Positions 1 to 5,903 of a DNA stretch of 7,952 nt are shown in pieces. The notes beneath the pieces are model-generated. The model saw only the letters and a program-made list of their open reading frames with translations. It made no database searches and was not told where the DNA came from. Made by a program: the position numbers and the translations under genes. Positions within the stretch are counted from its first letter, which is position 1. Every line of letters starts with the position of its first letter. Source of the DNA: Actinomycetota bacterium (GTDB lineage Bacteria; Actinomycetota; Acidimicrobiia; Acidimicrobiales; Ilumatobacteraceae); NCBI GenBank assembly GCA_018882725.1, contig VERK01000096.1, positions 1-7,952 of the forward strand, read 5' to 3'.

Positions 1-538
1 CGCGGCCACCCAGGTCGAGGCGGGCGCTCGGCTCGTCGAACAGAAGAACGGCCGGATCGTTCATGAGCGATCGGGCCAGAAGCACTCGCTGCTGCTCGCC
101 GGACGACAACGTGGAGAACGATCGACCCGTCAGGTGGCCGACGCCCATTCGATCGAGACAGCCCTGGGCGCGCGACCGATCGGACTCGTCGTACCGGTGC
201 CACCACGGCTCGAGGGCGGCGTTCTTGGCCGTCATCACCACGTCGAGTGGGTCGAGATCGCCCCGCAACTCCATGGCGAACGATGCCGACACGTAGCCGA
301 TCCGTCGTCGCAGTTCGCGCACGTCGGTCGATCCGAGAGTTTCACCGGCCACGCTGACCGAGCCACGGGTGGGGTGCTCGTACATCGCGGCAATGCGAAC
401 GAGGGTCGTCTTGCCTGAACCGTTGGCGCCGAGAATCAACCACCGTTCGTCGTCGCGCACGCGTAACGACACGCGATCGAGGATTGTTCGACCGTCGCGC
501 ACGAAGGTGATCGCGTCGAGATTCAGGGCATCGCTCAT
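1..538 (-). CDS. ABC transporter ATP-binding protein, ModF/YlmA-like (partial, C-terminus outside window)
   Basis: This ABC-type ATPase is read from the ATG at 538; 179 residues are visible before the window edge cuts it. Visible motifs: Walker A GANGSGKTT (residues 37-45, Lys43), signature LSSGEQQR (144-151) and Walker B VLLFDEPSARLD with Asp168 and the catalytic Glu169. The H-loop lies outside the window. The usual Q-loop glutamine is missing: the segment reads GYVSASFAMEL (81-91). From memory, ModF/COG1119 proteins have VSSSL-type sequence there, which together with the signature favours this group over a typical importer ATPase. The substrate cannot be deduced; molybdate is only the family's historical label. 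No permease gene is visible on this side. It is transcribed divergently from the M23 peptidase gene. The ABC ATPase call is certain; the subfamily is moderately supported. Confidence 0.93.
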   Translation of the reverse strand, partial: MSDALNLDAITFVRDGRTILDRVSLRVRDDERWLILGANGSGKTTLVRIAAMYEHPTRGSVSVAGETLGSTDVRELRRRIGYVSASFAMELRGDLDPLDVVMTAKNAALEPWWHRYDESDRSRAQGCLDRMGVGHLTGRSFSTLSSGEQQRVLLARSLMNDPAVLLFDEPSARLDLGGR

Positions 539-547
539 CGCCCGTTC

Positions 548-553
548 ATTGTG
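548..553 (-). promoter_or_regulatory. Possible -10 element of the ABC ATPase gene (weak)
   Basis: On the minus strand CACAAT ends 9 nt before the ATG at 538. It keeps the A at position 2 and the T at position 6 of a TANNNT element. Transcription would begin within a few nucleotides of the start codon. No clear -35 element or Shine-Dalgarno sequence is seen. It is weaker than the other promoters called in this window. Confidence 0.3.
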
Positions 554-611
554 CCTGATCGACCCGACGCGTGACACGTGCGAGTGGCCGATCTCGTGAA
601 GTGTTGTTCGG

Positions 612-617
612 TACTGT
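612..617 (+). promoter_or_regulatory. Putative -10 element (TACTGT) of the M23 peptidase gene, leaderless start
   Basis: TACTGT fits TANNNT and ends 7 nt before the ATG at 625, so transcription would start at or next to that A. No purine-rich Shine-Dalgarno sequence lies in the usual place. A -35 hexamer is not evident, which is common in high-GC actinobacteria. The element supports choosing 625 rather than the GTG at 571 as the start. Confidence 0.55.
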
Positions 618-624
618 TTTCTCG

Positions 625-1716
625 ATGTTCCGACGACTGCGCCCTCGATTCGCGCTGATCGTCGCGATGGTGTCGATCGGGGTGGGTGGCATCGCCGTTC
701 CATCGCTGGCCATCACGCCACGGTCGGCCGCCGAACGCGCCGCCGACGACATCGAGGCCGCTCGCGAGCGCGCCAATGCCGCCGCCCAAGCGTTGTTCGA
801 TGCCGAGTCACGGCTCGACAGCCTGCAGTTGGAGCAAGAGGCCACGGCTCAAGAAGTCGCCGACCTCGAAGCACGGGCCAATGCGTTGTCGTCGACCGTC
901 CAGGAGTTGGCGGTTCGACGCTTCATGTCGGGGTCGGGGAGTGTTCCGCTCCTGTCAGGACTCGACGGTCCGACCGAACGGGTGCAGAAGGAGTTCTTCG
1001 TCTCCCTCGCAACCGACACGTCTCAGACCACGCTCGACGAGTTCGACGCCGTGGCATCGGATCTGGCCGACAAACGCGAACGCCTGGCCGCGCAGCAGTC
1101 CGCCACGGCTCAGGCCATCATCGAGTTGGAGGCGGCCAAGACGCGGGCCGATGACGAACTCGAACGACTCAAGGAGATCGAAGCCGAACGCCTCGCCGAC
1201 GAAAAGGTGCGCCAGATCCTGGCCGCTCGTCGTCAGGCTGCGCTGCAGTCGGGTGCATTCACGTCGGGAAGCACAGTGTTTCAGCGTTTCGGAACCGCTG
1301 GCTTCCTGTCGAGTGGCGTGTATCTCGATGGTTCGATCATCTGTCCGGTCGTCGGCGTCACGGCCTTCGGAGACACCTGGGGTGCACCGCGAAGCGGAGG
1401 CCGTCGCCACGAAGGTGTCGACATGCTCGGTCCGACCGGTCTGCAACTCGTGGCCGTGGTGTCGGGGTTCGTGACCTTCAAGACCGGACTTCTCGGTGGC
1501 CTCGTGGCAACACTCGAAGGGGACAACGGCAACACCTACTTCTACGGCCACCTCAGCGCGTACGAAGGCTCGAATCGCACCGTGGGTCAGGGTGACGTGA
1601 TCGGATACTTGGGCGACACCGGCAACGCCCAGGGCACCCCGCACCTGCACTTCGAGATCCGGCCCAATCGCGGGCGTCCGGTCAATCCTTACGCGTCGGT
1701 TCGTGCCGCCTGCTGA
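625..1716 (+). CDS. Secreted coiled-coil M23 (LytM-type) peptidoglycan peptidase
   Basis: This is a 363-residue zinc endopeptidase, expected to cut peptidoglycan cross-bridges or stem peptides outside the membrane. Residues 1-29 form a signal peptide: an Arg-rich start, a hydrophobic core, and likely cleavage after PSLA. Two long, charged coiled-coil stretches follow (about 33-98 and 130-205), giving an EnvC/RipA-like arrangement. The C-terminal M23 domain carries His262 and Asp266 (HEGVD) and His342 as zinc ligands, and His309 (FYGHLS) and His340 (HLHFE) as the catalytic-type histidines. All are present, so it should be active rather than an EnvC-type degenerate activator. The only two cysteines are Cys240, just before the peptidase core, and Cys363, the last residue. 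The ATG at 625 is chosen because it begins the signal peptide and follows a -10 element; a GTG at 571 would add 18 residues. No ftsEX partner is visible. The exact cell-wall bond cleaved is unknown. Confidence 0.93.
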   Translation: MFRRLRPRFALIVAMVSIGVGGIAVPSLAITPRSAAERAADDIEAARERANAAAQALFDAESRLDSLQLEQEATAQEVADLEARANALSSTVQELAVRRFMSGSGSVPLLSGLDGPTERVQKEFFVSLATDTSQTTLDEFDAVASDLADKRERLAAQQSATAQAIIELEAAKTRADDELERLKEIEAERLADEKVRQILAARRQAALQSGAFTSGSTVFQRFGTAGFLSSGVYLDGSIICPVVGVTAFGDTWGAPRSGGRRHEGVDMLGPTGLQLVAVVSGFVTFKTGLLGGLVATLEGDNGNTYFYGHLSAYEGSNRTVGQGDVIGYLGDTGNAQGTPHLHFEIRPNRGRPVNPYASVRAAC

Positions 1717-1724
1717 GGCGTGCG

Positions 1725-1736
1725 CAAACTAGGAGG
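1725..1736 (+). promoter_or_regulatory. Unusual start context: -10-like CAAACT plus AGGAGG abutting the GTG
   Basis: A perfect AGGAGG (1731-1736) ends directly at the GTG start at 1737, leaving no spacer, which is too short for normal Shine-Dalgarno use. CAAACT (1725-1730) ends 6 nt before the GTG, the same spacing as the TANNNT elements elsewhere in the window, but it lacks the first T. Either the gene has its own leaderless start here, or it is read from M23 transcripts with an imperfect ribosome site. Confidence 0.35.
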
Positions 1737-2714
1737 GTGAGCGACCCCTCCCGCGATTCGTTGGCCGATGGCCTCGCCCAGGTCGTTGGGGACCAAGTCG
1801 AGAATCTGGCGCGGTTGTCCGGAGGGGCATCGCGCGAGACCTGGAGTTTCACCTCGGGTGGACGCCGTCTCATCCTGCAACGGCAGCGTTCGGGCGACGT
1901 CCGCGACATGGGAGTGGAAGCGAACGTTCTTCGCGCGGCCCACGCCGCTGGCGTGCGCGTTCCCGAGTTGCTCGCCAGTGGCACCGCTGATTCGCCGATC
2001 GGATCGTCGTTCATGGTTCTGTCGCACGTCGACGGCGAGACCATCGCCCGCAAGATCTTGCGCGACGACACCTTCACGCACGCACGCCACGTGCTGGTCG
2101 GTGATCTGGCCGCGGCTCTGGCGCGACTGCACTCGATCGATCCGTCGAACATCGTGGGCTTGCCGGCCACCGATCAGGTAGCGCAGTACCGAACCACACT
2201 CGACGATCTCAACACATCGCTCGATCAGGCTCATCCCACGTTCGAGCTCGCGTTCCGATGGCTCGAAGCGAATCGACCCGAGTCGGCCCGACGGTCGTTG
2301 GTGCACGGCGACTTCCGTCTGGGCAACGTGATGGTGGGCCCCGATGGGTTGCGCGCGGTTCTCGACTGGGAACTCGCTCATGTCGGCGATCCAATGGAAG
2401 ACCTCGGATGGTTGTGCGTGCGCGCGTGGCGTTTCGGTTCGTCGTCGCCGGTGGCCGGTGTCGGCACGTACGAGCAGCTCGTCTCGGCCTACGAGCGCGA
2501 GAGTGGGCTGACCGTCGACCCTGACGTGGTGCGCTGGTGGGAAGTCCTGGGCACGTTGAAGTGGGGGATCATGTGCATGGTCCAGACCAGTTCGCATCTT
2601 CTCGGTCTGGCCCGGAGCCACGAACTTGCCGCGATCGGTCGGCGTGTGTGCGAGAACGAGTACGACTTGTTCCTCGCCCTCGACGGTCGCTGGGAAGGAC
2701 TCGGTGTGCGATGA
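1737..2714 (+). CDS. Phosphotransferase family protein (APH fold; ACAD10/11-kinase and LvaA-like)
   Basis: This 325-residue kinase has the aminoglycoside-phosphotransferase/choline-kinase fold. It has a nucleotide-binding loop LSGGASRETWSF (27-38), a catalytic loop HGDFRLGN (190-197) with presumed base Asp192 and Asn197, and the metal-binding DWELAHVGDPMEDLGW segment (210-225, Asp210). At the beta3 position where kinases usually have lysine it reads LILQRQ (45-50), so Arg49 may substitute; related ACAD-type kinases also carry arginine there. The DWELAH..GDP..DLGW pattern is typical of the ACAD10/ACAD11 kinase domain and of Pseudomonas LvaA, which phosphorylates 4-hydroxyacyl-CoA, rather than of antibiotic-resistance enzymes. 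The next gene, overlapping by 4 nt (ATGA), is a DUF6285/LvaB-like protein, which strengthens this reading. The GTG at 1737 is the only sensible start; the M23 stop lies 20 bp upstream. The fold is certain; the substrate is inference. Confidence 0.88.
   Translation: MSDPSRDSLADGLAQVVGDQVENLARLSGGASRETWSFTSGGRRLILQRQRSGDVRDMGVEANVLRAAHAAGVRVPELLASGTADSPIGSSFMVLSHVDGETIARKILRDDTFTHARHVLVGDLAAALARLHSIDPSNIVGLPATDQVAQYRTTLDDLNTSLDQAHPTFELAFRWLEANRPESARRSLVHGDFRLGNVMVGPDGLRAVLDWELAHVGDPMEDLGWLCVRAWRFGSSSPVAGVGTYEQLVSAYERESGLTVDPDVVRWWEVLGTLKWGIMCMVQTSSHLLGLARSHELAAIGRRVCENEYDLFLALDGRWEGLGVR
2692..2699 (+). promoter_or_regulatory. Ribosome binding site of the DUF6285 gene
   Basis: A purine run GGGAAGGA lies inside the end of the kinase gene and ends 11 nt before the ATG at 2711. 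With the ATGA overlap it allows translation re-initiation of the downstream partner. The spacing is rather long. Confidence 0.4.
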
Positions 2715-3058
2715 GCGAACTCCACGACGTTCCGAGCGCAGCGCAACTGGTGGAGGCGGTTCGCGAGTGGCTCGAGCGCGACGTACTCACGTCGACCACC
2801 GGTCGCGTTCAGTTCCACACCCGGGTGGCGATGAACGTGTTGGCCATGGTCGAACGCGAGTTGGCCCTCGGCCCTGATCAACGGGCGGCCCATGCGGCCC
2901 GACTGGCCGACCTGGGGGTGGCCGACGATCACGAGTTGGCTCGGGCCATTCGTGATGGTCGACTCGACGATCGACTGAGCGATGTCGTCGCAGCCGTTCG
3001 CGCCAGCGTGATCGAGAAGTTGAAGGTTGCGAACCCGGGTTACTTCGAATCGCGCTGA
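2711..3058 (+). CDS. DUF6285 / LvaB-like small partner protein
   Basis: This is a 115-residue, mostly helical, soluble protein with no signal peptide, membrane segment or cysteine. Recognisable family features are an N-terminal SAAQLVEAVREWLERDV helix (9-25), then GRVQFHTRVAMNVLAMVERELALG (31-54), and a C-terminal segment ending KLKVANPGYFESR. This matches my memory of DUF6285 proteins, which sit next to APH-type kinases in many actinobacteria and proteobacteria. LvaB of the Pseudomonas levulinate operon, needed for LvaA kinase activity on 4-hydroxyvaleryl-CoA, is a protein of the same size and position. The ATG overlaps the kinase stop by 4 nt, so a stoichiometric complex of the two is likely. 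Its last 19 bp overlap the 3' end of rlmN on the other strand. The molecular role is inferred from neighbours only. Confidence 0.82.
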   Translation: MSELHDVPSAAQLVEAVREWLERDVLTSTTGRVQFHTRVAMNVLAMVERELALGPDQRAAHAARLADLGVADDHELARAIRDGRLDDRLSDVVAAVRASVIEKLKVANPGYFESR

Positions 3059-4095
3059 TCACGCGTCGAGATCTTCACCGGCTGTCCGGCCGCCAATTGT
3101 CCGCAGGCCGCAGCGATGTCGGTGCCTCGGTTCTGGCGCACCGTTGCGTTCACGCCGAGCGCTTCGAGTCGATCGCGGAACTCGTGCACGTGCATCTTGC
3201 TCGAGCCGCGCACCTCGTAACCGGGTGTGGGGTTGAGGGGAATCAGGTTGACGTGCGGAGCCAGCGTGAGCGAATGACACAGCCGGGCCAGTTCGGAGGC
3301 ATCGCGGACTCGGTCGTTCACACCCGAGATGAGCGCCCACTCGAAACTCAGACGACGGCCCTTGATCTCGAGGTACTCGTTGCACGCTTCCATGAGCATG
3401 GCGATGGGGTAGCGCTTGTTGATCGGAACCAGTTCGTCGCGAAGCTCGTCGTTGGCCGCATGGAGGCTCACGGCCAGGTTGACCGGAAGTGGCCGATCAG
3501 TGAGTCGCTTGATCCCGGGCACGATGCCGACGGTCGACACCGTGAGGTGTCGAGCCGACATTCCGACGTCGTCGTGGAGCCGGACCAGTGACTCCCACAC
3601 CGGCTCTTCGTTGGCCAGCGGCTCGCCCATACCCATGTACACCACGTTGCTCACGCGTCGTCCGAGCGCCTTGGCGCGTTGGGAGGCCCGCACCACTTGC
3701 TCGACGATCTCACCGCTGGCGAGATGACGGGTGAAACCAGCCTGGCCAGTAGCGCAGAAACCGCAGGCCATCGCGCAACCAGCCTGTGTGCTCACACACA
3801 CGGTGGCGCGGTCGGCGTAGAGCATGAGAACTGTCTCGATTCGGCTGCCGCCGTACAGCTCCCACAAGAACTTCACGGTCTTGCCCCGATCCGATTCGAC
3901 CTCGGTGACCAGCGTGAGCGAAAGCGGCAAGGCTTCGTCGACGCGCGAGCGCAGGGTCTTGGGCAGATTGGTCATCGACTCGGGGGTCGCGAGCTCCTTG
4001 TAGAGGCCGTTCCACACCTGATCGATGCGATAGCGCGGCTCGCCGTCGAGGAGCCGCGACAGATCGTCGCGTGACGCTTGGTAGCGAGTGGTCAC
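3040..4095 (-). CDS. rlmN: Dual-specificity RNA methyltransferase RlmN
   Basis: This 351-residue radical-SAM enzyme makes 2-methyladenosine at 23S rRNA A2503 and at tRNA A37, using SAM both as radical source and as methyl donor. The 4Fe-4S cluster motif is CAMACGFC (Cys107, Cys111, Cys114). The GMGEPL segment (155-160) is the SAM-contacting motif. Cys331 in the GTDIAAACGQL context corresponds to the catalytic methyl-carrying Cys355 of E. coli, and Cys100, seven residues before the cluster, corresponds to Cys118. Length is normal for the family. Sequence and context favour RlmN over Cfr resistance enzymes. The GTG at 4095 overlaps the pepF stop by 4 nt (GTGA); there is no strong Shine-Dalgarno sequence, so translation probably depends on coupling. 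It is the last gene of the mshD-pepF-rlmN operon, and its 3' end overlaps the DUF6285 gene by 19 bp. Confidence 0.96.
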   Translation of the reverse strand: MTTRYQASRDDLSRLLDGEPRYRIDQVWNGLYKELATPESMTNLPKTLRSRVDEALPLSLTLVTEVESDRGKTVKFLWELYGGSRIETVLMLYADRATVCVSTQAGCAMACGFCATGQAGFTRHLASGEIVEQVVRASQRAKALGRRVSNVVYMGMGEPLANEEPVWESLVRLHDDVGMSARHLTVSTVGIVPGIKRLTDRPLPVNLAVSLHAANDELRDELVPINKRYPIAMLMEACNEYLEIKGRRLSFEWALISGVNDRVRDASELARLCHSLTLAPHVNLIPLNPTPGYEVRGSSKMHVHEFRDRLEALGVNATVRQNRGTDIAAACGQLAAGQPVKISTRDQRDSK

Positions 4096-5903
4096 GGCTG
4101 TCCGGCGAGTCGTGAGTACTCGTTCATGCGTGCGCGGAGAACGTCGAGACTCGCGGTCCAGAAACCTTCGTCGGTCACGTCGAGACCGAACGCCGATCCG
4201 AGTTCTTCGGCGGTGTTCATCCCGGCGCGCGAGAGCAAGTCGTCGTAGCCGGCGCGGAAGCGATCAGGATCGCGATGGAACTGCGCGTACAGCCCCAGTC
4301 CGAACAGCAGGCCGTACGTGTAAGGCCAGTTGTAGAAGTGGCTGCCGTAGTAGTGGGGCTTGAGAACCCACATGTGCGGATGTGCAGTCGATTGATCGAG
4401 GCCGTCACCGTATGCGGCCGACTGGGCTTCGAGCATCATCTCGTTCAGTTCCTGTACACCGAGCGAGCGACGCTGACGACGAGCGAACACCTCCGTCTCG
4501 AACAGGAAGCGACTGTGGATGTCGACCACCACCTGGTTGGCTCCCAGCAAGTCGACGTCGAGCAGGCTCAGACGTTCGTTGCCCGAGAGACGAGCAAGAC
4601 CGGCCTCCACCATGAGCGTCTCGCAGAAGATGCTCGCGGTCTCGGCCAACGCCATGGGCAAACGCTTCTGCAACGGCGTGCGGCCGGCCAACTGGGTGTT
4701 GTGGTACGCGTGACCCAATTCGTGGGCCGTGGTCTGAGCCGATTCGACCGAACCACTCCAGTTGAGCAAGATCAGAGAACGGTCGTCGACGAAGGGCATG
4801 CAGAACGCGCCGCCCACTTTCCCGTCACGCGGCGGAGCGTCGATCCACGACTCGGCGATCGCACGGTCGACCATTCCCGCGAGTTCGGCGCTGTATTGGC
4901 CGAATGCACTCTTCACCAACTCGATCGATTCGTCCCATCCGATCGAGTTGGACGACGTGGGCAGCGGAGCGACGAGATCCCACCAGGGAAGACCGTTGCT
5001 GTGGCCGTGGAGTCGAGCCTTGGTGCGCATCCAGCGGCGGAAGTCGGGGAGTGACGCACTCACGGCCGATTGCATCGCATCGAACGTGGCCCGACTCACG
5101 CTGTTGGCGAACAGCGAGGCATCGAGCGGAGCGGCCCAGCGACGGCGCCGGTTGACGGTGTTGGCCTCACCCTTGATCGCGTTCATGGCCGCCGCGCACG
5201 CGGTGGCCACTTGCGGCCAGGCTGCCATCTCGGCGTCGTAGGCGGCGCGTCGCACCGCGGGGTCGGGGCTGGTGGCCAAGCCACGCACGGCTGGCATCGG
5301 AAGGCGAGTGCGTCCCGACGGCAGATCGACCTCGGTCGACAATTGCGAGGTGACGTCGCCCTGCAAGCGTCCCCAAGCACCCGAACCGGTCGTGGACAGT
5401 TCGGCGTAGAGGCCTTCTTCGATCTCCGACATCTGATGTTCGGCCCGGGCGGCCAGACGAGTGAGCGGACCGACGTGCTCGCGAGCCTCGTGGCTCACCG
5501 CCGACAGCGCGTCGGGATCGTGATGCGCAGTGAAGTCGGCCAGTCGCGCCAGCAATGGGCTGACTCGCGAGCCCAGCACCTCGATTTCCGACAGCAGTGA
5601 TTGCGCCACTTCGTGTCGGGTGTCGGTGGACACCGTGGCGTACACGTAGGCCTCGAGAACTTCCATCTGCGCGACCGTCGCGTTGAACGCGGCGATGGCG
5701 CGATCGGCACGATCGCCCGTGGCCGCATCGACCGTAGGCACTGTTCCTTCGGCGCCGCCGCGGATGTCGAGTTCGTCGTAGAGCGCCTCGAGCCTCGAGA
5801 CCTCGGCTCCCAACTGTTCGAGAGAGGCCACGAAGGAGCGACTGGTGAGAGATTCGTGAACGTCGGCGACGCTCCACGTGGGCAGGCTCTGAGTGTCGGT
5901 CAT
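4092..5903 (-). CDS. pepF: M3 family oligoendopeptidase (PepF-like)
   Basis: This is a 603-residue cytoplasmic zinc peptidase expected to degrade short peptides. The zinc site is HELGH (His394, Glu395, His398), with a downstream glutamate in LAETASIFCE (likely Glu421) as third ligand. The C-terminal block KPHYYGSHFYNWPYTYGLLFGLGLYA (its first half is the substrate-binding HYYGSHFYNWPYTYG stretch) is typical of oligoendopeptidase F-type M3 enzymes. Length matches the family (about 600). There is no signal peptide. The ATG at 5903 overlaps the mshD stop by 4 nt (ATGA) and has GGAGA 9 nt upstream. The reading frame is open far upstream of this ATG, across mshD, but that extension is out of frame with the real mshD and has no homology. 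The symbol pepF is used in the family sense; physiological substrates are unknown. Confidence 0.95.
   Translation of the reverse strand: MTDTQSLPTWSVADVHESLTSRSFVASLEQLGAEVSRLEALYDELDIRGGAEGTVPTVDAATGDRADRAIAAFNATVAQMEVLEAYVYATVSTDTRHEVAQSLLSEIEVLGSRVSPLLARLADFTAHHDPDALSAVSHEAREHVGPLTRLAARAEHQMSEIEEGLYAELSTTGSGAWGRLQGDVTSQLSTEVDLPSGRTRLPMPAVRGLATSPDPAVRRAAYDAEMAAWPQVATACAAAMNAIKGEANTVNRRRRWAAPLDASLFANSVSRATFDAMQSAVSASLPDFRRWMRTKARLHGHSNGLPWWDLVAPLPTSSNSIGWDESIELVKSAFGQYSAELAGMVDRAIAESWIDAPPRDGKVGGAFCMPFVDDRSLILLNWSGSVESAQTTAHELGHAYHNTQLAGRTPLQKRLPMALAETASIFCETLMVEAGLARLSGNERLSLLDVDLLGANQVVVDIHSRFLFETEVFARRQRRSLGVQELNEMMLEAQSAAYGDGLDQSTAHPHMWVLKPHYYGSHFYNWPYTYGLLFGLGLYAQFHRDPDRFRAGYDDLLSRAGMNTAEELGSAFGLDVTDEGFWTASLDVLRARMNEYSRLAGQP

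Noticed and set aside
571..624. An 18-residue N-terminal extension of the M23 peptidase from a GTG at 571
   Set aside because: It would place non-signal residues before a perfect signal peptide and lies upstream of the TACTGT element; the ATG at 625 fits both.
1689..2621. A 310-residue minus-strand open frame opposite the kinase gene
   Set aside because: The composition is His/Arg/Gln-rich without motifs, and the kinase on the plus strand has unmistakable catalytic motifs.
1737..2714. Aminoglycoside-resistance phosphotransferase
   Set aside because: The APH fold is shared, but the DWELAHVGDPMEDLGW pattern and the DUF6285 partner point to the acyl-CoA-linked kinase group; no resistance or mobile context is present.
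3097..3591. A 164-residue plus-strand open frame opposite rlmN
   Set aside because: It is a shadow of a fully supported radical-SAM gene and has no recognisable features.
3040..4095. Cfr-type antibiotic-resistance methyltransferase
   Set aside because: Length, motif context (GTDIAAACGQL) and the housekeeping operon fit RlmN; there are no transfer signals around it.
4275..5054. A 259-residue plus-strand open frame opposite pepF
   Set aside because: It is a codon-bias shadow of the peptidase, with no motif, promoter or ribosome site.
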